From contig PACE01000008.1 of NCBI GenBank assembly GCA_002699725.1, forward strand, positions 52,555-65,011: a DNA stretch of 12,457 nt, written 5' to 3'. Position numbers and translations under genes: made by a program. Source of the stretch: Acidimicrobiaceae bacterium. Its GTDB lineage: Bacteria; Actinomycetota; Acidimicrobiia; Acidimicrobiales; MedAcidi-G1. The notes beneath the pieces were generated by a model that was not told the origin of the DNA, ran no database searches, and saw only the letters and a list, made by a program, of their open reading frames with translations. Of this stretch, positions 9,000-12,457 are shown piece by piece (the first letter of the stretch is position 1; each line of letters begins with the position of its first letter).

Positions 9000-10073
9000 A
9001 TGGGCGACGAGCAGCAGCAGGAACTCGATCCCGACCTGCTCGGTCGGTACACCCTGACCACCTGGGGCTACAAGCAGGGCGAGATGGTCTCGCTGATGGT
9101 CCACCTCGGAACCCGCCTCGGCCTCTACGAGGCCCTCGATGGTGCCGGTGTCGTGACCTCGACCGACCTGGCTGCCAGCACCGGCCTCCATGAGCGCTGG
9201 TTGCGGGAGTGGCTCCGCGGACAGGCCGCCGCCGACCTGCTCGTGTCCGAGGACGGTGAGACCTTCCTCCTCGAACCGGAGGCCGCCGCGGTACTCGCCC
9301 GGACAGGCGGCCCCAGCTTCGCCGCCGGGGTGTTCCGGAACCTGCGCCACCCCGAGGTTGCGGATGGCCTCGCTGAGGCTTTCCGGACCGGGCTCGGACT
9401 CACCTATGACGACCAGGGGGAAGGGTCCGAACAGCACACCGAGGCGATGCTGGCCCCGATGGCACGGTCCTTGTTGGTGCCCGTGGTGGTGCCGCTCCTC
9501 GACGGCGTCGTCGAGCGCCTCGAGGCTGGTGCGAAGGTCGTGGACGTCGGATGCGGAACCGGGTTGGCGCTCGAACTCCTCGCCGACGCCTACCCGAACT
9601 CGGTGTTCGAGGGCTACGACGTCTCCGAACGGGCCATCGCTGCGGCGAGGGACCGCTTCGCCGGCCGTGCCAACGTGTCGCTACACCTTGTGGGTGGTGA
9701 GGACCTGCCTGCGACCGGCGACGTTGACCTGGTCATGACCCTCGACTGCCTCCACGACATGCCGCGTCCCGACCTCGCCATGGCGGCCATCCGGGAGGCA
9801 ATCGCAACGGATGGTGTCTGGTTGGCGAAGGAGATCAGGTCCTCGCCGGACTGGCAGAAGAACCGACGCAACCCGGTGCTGGCGATGATGTTCGCAGCCT
9901 CGGTGTCGACGTGCATGGCGTCGGCGATGTCGACCCCCGACGGCATGGGCCTTGGCACGCTGGGCCTCGATCCGGCCACGCTGGCCGAGATGGCGACGGC
10001 TGCCGGTTTTACCCGCTTCGTCCAGCACGAGGTTGACGACCCAACGAACCTCTACTACGACATCCGCCCCTGA
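9000..10073 (+). CDS. SAM-dependent methyltransferase with N-terminal helical/winged-helix domain
   Basis: A 357-residue class I methyltransferase. The N-terminal part (about 1-100) contains HLGTRLGLYEAL, STDLAASTGLHERWLREWLR and a short hairpin, like the dimerising winged-helix domain of O-methyltransferases and of mycobacterial Rv2258c-type proteins. The SAM-binding Rossmann domain begins at 180-188 with motif I VVDVGCGTG, followed by acidic residues near 204-207 (EGYD) and by MTLDCLHDMPRPD, the typical motif-IV region. The substrate is unknown; the small-molecule O/C-methyltransferase group is the best guess. Start ATG 9000 has GGGAGGGGA at 8984-8992, the best ribosome binding site in the window. 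It follows the Rieske gene by 36 bases, so both may share the ftsEX transcript. The next gene converges on it, with 31 bases between stops. Confidence 0.82.
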   Translation: MGDEQQQELDPDLLGRYTLTTWGYKQGEMVSLMVHLGTRLGLYEALDGAGVVTSTDLAASTGLHERWLREWLRGQAAADLLVSEDGETFLLEPEAAAVLARTGGPSFAAGVFRNLRHPEVADGLAEAFRTGLGLTYDDQGEGSEQHTEAMLAPMARSLLVPVVVPLLDGVVERLEAGAKVVDVGCGTGLALELLADAYPNSVFEGYDVSERAIAAARDRFAGRANVSLHLVGGEDLPATGDVDLVMTLDCLHDMPRPDLAMAAIREAIATDGVWLAKEIRSSPDWQKNRRNPVLAMMFAASVSTCMASAMSTPDGMGLGTLGLDPATLAEMATAAGFTRFVQHEVDDPTNLYYDIRP

Positions 10074-10104
10074 CCAACCGGCACTTCAGGTCGCCGGGTG
10101 CCCT

Positions 10105-11760
10105 TCATCGGAAATCGTGCCACTCGCCCGTGGGGACGATGCAGCCCCCGGGGGCGTCGTCCGTGGCGCCGGTGCCCCTTCCGAAGCGGCAGGGGTACTG
10201 GTACTCGAGGTTCCGGACGACGTCCGGCAGGTCGTTCTTCCGACGGGCTGACGAGGTCGGGAGCATGCCCGGTAGGTCCACCTCGTCGAGTCGGTAGAGC
10301 ACCCAGTTCACATCGGCCTGCCGGGGGTTGACACCGGCATCTCGGAGCGTGCGCACGGCGATGCGCACCAGGGCGCAGGCATCCGCCACCGTTTTGTGGG
10401 CGGCGCTGGTCGGATCGGTCGGGTCGGCGACGGGCCGTCCGGTCACCCGCGAGTACTCGGCGTTGCACATCCTGGAGAAGGGGTCGGGGAAGCCCTGCCC
10501 TGCAGCGTCGGGAAGCCGCCAGGTCCCTGTGTCGGCTGCGTCCACGATGAACGTCCCGTCGTAGTAGGTGGCCGCCTCGGGGCCGCCGTAGGCAAGTACC
10601 TGGGCGGCGGCCAGGTCGCCGGACTGCCCGTTGAGGCCGGTCTGGATGAAGACCGGCTTCGGCATCCCCTGGCGGATCATCTCCGTGAGGAGTCCAGGGA
10701 GCGAGACGGCGTTGAGGACCGGGAACACAACCGTCGATCGGTCACCGATCATCCGCTCCACGGCGGCCTGGATGCCCACCCTGCAGGTGGTCGTGCCCTC
10801 ACAACCGATGGGATGCACTTGGATGTCGTAGCCGAGGTCTTCCATGGTCTCGAGGAGGCCGTCGGAAACGGCCTCGGACTGGCCGGGAGTGTCCGACACG
10901 ACGACGGCGATCGTGGCTCCCGTGAGCAACGATCGTGCCTCGGCGGAGCGTGCTGCCAACTCCAGTTGGGTGTCGCTGGCGACTGCGGTCGCCAGCAGGC
11001 GGCCACGAGCCGTTCGGAGGTCATCGGAGGACCGGGGCTCGGTCGTGATCAGGGGCGTCTTCCCGGTGTCGGCGAGGCACAGCGGCGCCGAGCCCTGGAG
11101 TCCGGTCAGGTCCAGGACGAGGACGGCACCGAGGTCGTCGGTCGCTTCCAGGCAGGCGGCACTGCGGAGGGTGTCGATATCGACGCCGCCACCACCGAGC
11201 GCCGTGACCTCGACCAGGCGGAGGTCGAGGCGTCGGCCGTACACGCCGCCGCACTCTTCGTTCACGATCCCGACGAACGCCTCGACCATCTCGGCGGTGT
11301 CGCCGACGGGGAACTCGAATCCGATCTGCTCGTAGTCCTCGAGGCGGGTGCGGAGGTGGACGATCCGGATCGCTTCTGCCGTGATGCCTTCGTCGGTGGC
11401 ACGCAGGGTCGAGGTGGTCGCCTCGCCGGGATGGCAGAACAATTCGAGGCGTTGGAAGCGGTCGCCCCGGTCGAAGGCCGCCTGGAAGTCGGCGAACGCC
11501 TCGCCGCGGGGGTCGGCGAAGCCCAGCGGCCACACCTCCGGGTTGAATGTCGTGGTGGGGGGGAGGGTGGTCGTGGTCGTGGTCGTGGTGGGGGGGAGGG
11601 TGGTCGTGGTCGTCGCTGGGAGGGAGGTCAGGGCGATCCCCGAGGCGCTCCCGGGATGGGTCGGTGCGTCTCTGGTGCAGGCGGACAGAAGGCAGGCCAG
11701 GAGGAGGGCCGGGGCAACGAGCAGGAGCCGCGGCACCACGCTTCGGGATGTGCTCTTCAC
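10105..11760 (-). CDS. Exported lipoprotein, periplasmic-binding-protein type (LivJ/amide-binding-like)
   Basis: A 551-residue protein with a lipoprotein signal: VKSTSRSVVPRLL, a hydrophobic stretch and lipobox LLSAC, making Cys28 the lipid-anchored residue. I chose GTG at 11760 so that the signal starts correctly; the frame is open to 11847, but that stretch is Pro-rich and not signal-like. A Thr/Pro linker at about 40-67 separates the anchor from the body. The body resembles type I periplasmic receptors for branched-chain amino acids or amides: GITAEAIRIVHLRTRL parallels the usual 'GVT-x-x-x-I-K-I-G' start, and TIAVVVSDTPGQ and VVFPVLNAVSLPGLLTEMIRQG fit the second-lobe strands. Ten cysteines lie in the mature part, allowing disulfides. 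No permease or ATPase gene is nearby, so it may be a sensor or an orphan receptor. The ligand is unknown. Confidence 0.75.
   Translation of the reverse strand: MKSTSRSVVPRLLLVAPALLLACLLSACTRDAPTHPGSASGIALTSLPATTTTTLPPTTTTTTTTLPPTTTFNPEVWPLGFADPRGEAFADFQAAFDRGDRFQRLELFCHPGEATTSTLRATDEGITAEAIRIVHLRTRLEDYEQIGFEFPVGDTAEMVEAFVGIVNEECGGVYGRRLDLRLVEVTALGGGGVDIDTLRSAACLEATDDLGAVLVLDLTGLQGSAPLCLADTGKTPLITTEPRSSDDLRTARGRLLATAVASDTQLELAARSAEARSLLTGATIAVVVSDTPGQSEAVSDGLLETMEDLGYDIQVHPIGCEGTTTCRVGIQAAVERMIGDRSTVVFPVLNAVSLPGLLTEMIRQGMPKPVFIQTGLNGQSGDLAAAQVLAYGGPEAATYYDGTFIVDAADTGTWRLPDAAGQGFPDPFSRMCNAEYSRVTGRPVADPTDPTSAAHKTVADACALVRIAVRTLRDAGVNPRQADVNWVLYRLDEVDLPGMLPTSSARRKNDLPDVVRNLEYQYPCRFGRGTGATDDAPGGCIVPTGEWHDFR
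11549..11613. repeat. Tandem 33-base repeat (two identical 32-base copies) encoding the Thr/Pro linker
   Basis: The copies at 11549-11580 and 11582-11613 are identical over 32 bases, with a period of 33, that is 11 codons. They lie in the lipoprotein gene and encode the LPP-Thr-rich linker in frame, so unit loss or gain changes linker length without breaking the gene. Each copy has a run of seven G on the plus strand, then A and GGG, which gives four G-tracts in 65 bases. Confidence 0.9.
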
Positions 11761-11813
11761 CCGACGGGTTCGGGCAGAGGGGTACGGCGGGTCGGGCGGC
11801 GGCACAGCGGGCG

Positions 11814-11843
11814 ATGGTATCGACGGACGGGTCCCTGTAGGCA
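11814..11843 (-). promoter_or_regulatory. Candidate promoter of the lipoprotein gene
   Basis: Read on the minus strand, TGCCTA (11843-11838) and TACCAT (11819-11814) are 18 bases apart. Transcription from it would begin near 11807, about 47 bases before the GTG at 11760. The -10 is good but the -35 is weak, and no direct evidence is available. Confidence 0.3.
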
Positions 11844-11883
11844 GCAAGGGCGAGGGTGCCCGCCTCGGGTGGCATCTGTTGCC

Positions 11884-11907
11884 TAGCCTCTCGCCCGTGG
11901 ATAGACC
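11884..11907 (+). promoter_or_regulatory. Candidate -10 elements for the gene at 11917
   Basis: There are two alternatives. TAGCCT at 11884-11889 (identical to the element before secA) would give a leader of about 20 bases, keeping the GGAAAGG at 11908-11914. TAGACC at 11902-11907, with TTGCCT at 11879-11884 exactly 17 bases upstream, fits the spacing rule better but would start transcription about 3 bases before the ATG. The sequence alone cannot decide between them. Confidence 0.3.
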
Positions 11908-11916
11908 GGAAAGGCG

Positions 11917-12457
11917 ATGAGCGACTTAACGGGCGATCCGCCCGGCACGAACGAACCGTCCGACGATCTGCCACCCGTGGAACCGGATGCCGAACAACGC
12001 CCTGAGCAGCGTCTGACGGAGGCCGGCACCGAGGTGTCCGGCAAGCTCCGAACCCGGCGCGGCTCCTTCTTCCGGGCCCGGCGCGAGGGAACGTCACCCG
12101 TTGCCGACGTCGAGGTCGAGGCAGGTCCACAGTGGAGCGAGCGGGAGGCCGAGCGCCAGATTCGCATGTTCCTGCTGCGTCTCGCCGGCGACCGGCCCCT
12201 GGAGCACCATGACGACCCGGTCGACTTCGCACGCGAGAACGACCTTCTCCTCCTGTTCGGTCCCGACGAAGAGGAGGCGTTTGCCAAGTTGGCGGTGCGC
12301 TTCCCGGAGGAGATCGTGGCGCAATGGGCCACGCTCCTGGCCGGCGGTGACCGCTCGGAGGCCTTCGGGCCGCGCTCTCGGGCCGAGCGCCGCGACGAGG
12401 CCTCGATCGAGCAGTCGATCAAGCTCGGCGTTCGCAAGCGGGCGCTCACCGTGCTGG
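11917..12457 (+). CDS. Unrecognised protein, N-terminal 180 residues (runs off the window)
   Basis: The ATG at 11917, preceded by GGAAAGG (11908-11914), opens a frame with no stop to the window edge. The first 40 residues are rich in Asp, Glu and Pro and probably disordered (MSDLTGDPPGTNEPSDDLPP). A basic patch, KLRTRRGSFFRARR, spans 43-56. From about 72 the sequence looks folded and helical: WSEREAERQIRMFLLRLAGDRP, NDLLLLFGPDEEEAFAKLAVRFPEEIVAQWATLL, then a charged stretch and IKLGVRKRALTVL at the edge, which may be entering a hydrophobic segment. I recognise no family. Codon use is GC-rich like that of its neighbours, which supports a real gene. It is divergent from the lipoprotein gene, so both may be controlled from the region between them. 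Confidence 0.7.
   Translation, partial: MSDLTGDPPGTNEPSDDLPPVEPDAEQRPEQRLTEAGTEVSGKLRTRRGSFFRARREGTSPVADVEVEAGPQWSEREAERQIRMFLLRLAGDRPLEHHDDPVDFARENDLLLLFGPDEEEAFAKLAVRFPEEIVAQWATLLAGGDRSEAFGPRSRAERRDEASIEQSIKLGVRKRALTVL

Noticed and set aside
10080..10102. Possible shared terminator between the convergent methyltransferase and lipoprotein genes
   Set aside because: Only GGCAC and GTGCC pair, with a 13-base loop and no T-run, which is too weak to call.
10396..11886. A 496-codon open frame on the plus strand opposite the lipoprotein gene
   Set aside because: The minus-strand frame has a signal peptide, lipobox, linker and receptor-like body; the plus-strand product is Gly/Arg-rich filler, including a run that only mirrors the repeat.
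11021..12232. A 403-codon minus-strand frame spanning the intergenic region and the 11917 gene
   Set aside because: Arg/Pro-rich shadow in another frame of the lipoprotein gene, with no motif; it also crosses the candidate promoters.

Overview
The window is about 12.5 kb of GC-rich bacterial chromosome that is densely coded and mostly housekeeping. It reads as an actinomycete (Actinomycetota), possibly of the Acidimicrobiia. Four things point there: a BldD-type regulator of the same length as the Streptomyces protein, the gene order secA-prfB-ftsE-ftsX, a prfB gene without the programmed frameshift, and a lipoprotein with a long Thr/Pro linker. The class-level assignment is inference, not proof.

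Layout. (1) 1-2311, plus strand: the 3' end of hrcA, then dnaJ and rsmE, tightly packed. This is a heat-shock and ribosome-maintenance operon. (2) 2312-2950: a recognisable promoter followed by a BldD-like regulator that keeps the cyclic-di-GMP binding signature. A palindrome resembling the BldD operator lies just downstream of its predicted promoter. (3) 3037-6847: secA and prfB, 16 bases apart, followed by a strong hairpin. (4) 6980-8605: ftsE and ftsX, the divisome ABC-like complex. Starting 4 bases after ftsX is a small Rieske [2Fe-2S] protein, and then a SAM-dependent methyltransferase with an N-terminal helical/winged-helix domain. smpB, which often follows ftsX in actinobacteria, is not in the window. 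(5) 10105-11760, minus strand: a large exported lipoprotein of the periplasmic-binding-protein type with a repetitive Thr/Pro linker. It converges on the methyltransferase gene. (6) 11761-11916: a divergent intergenic region with candidate promoters. (7) 11917 to the window end, plus strand: the start of an unrecognised protein that runs off the edge.

How the genes fit together: HrcA and DnaJ belong to protein quality control; RsmE and RF2 serve the ribosome; SecA exports proteins (probably including the lipoprotein); FtsEX controls cell-wall hydrolysis at the septum; the BldD-like protein probably links the second messenger c-di-GMP to transcription. No stretch longer than 300 bases lacks a gene. 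The longest gaps are 11761-11916 (156 bases), 2312-2446 (135) and 6848-6979 (132). I saw no tRNA, rRNA, CRISPR array, insertion sequence or phage gene. The non-routine signals are the BldD/c-di-GMP locus, the Rieske gene coupled to ftsX, the orphan lipoprotein, and the unknown gene at the right edge.
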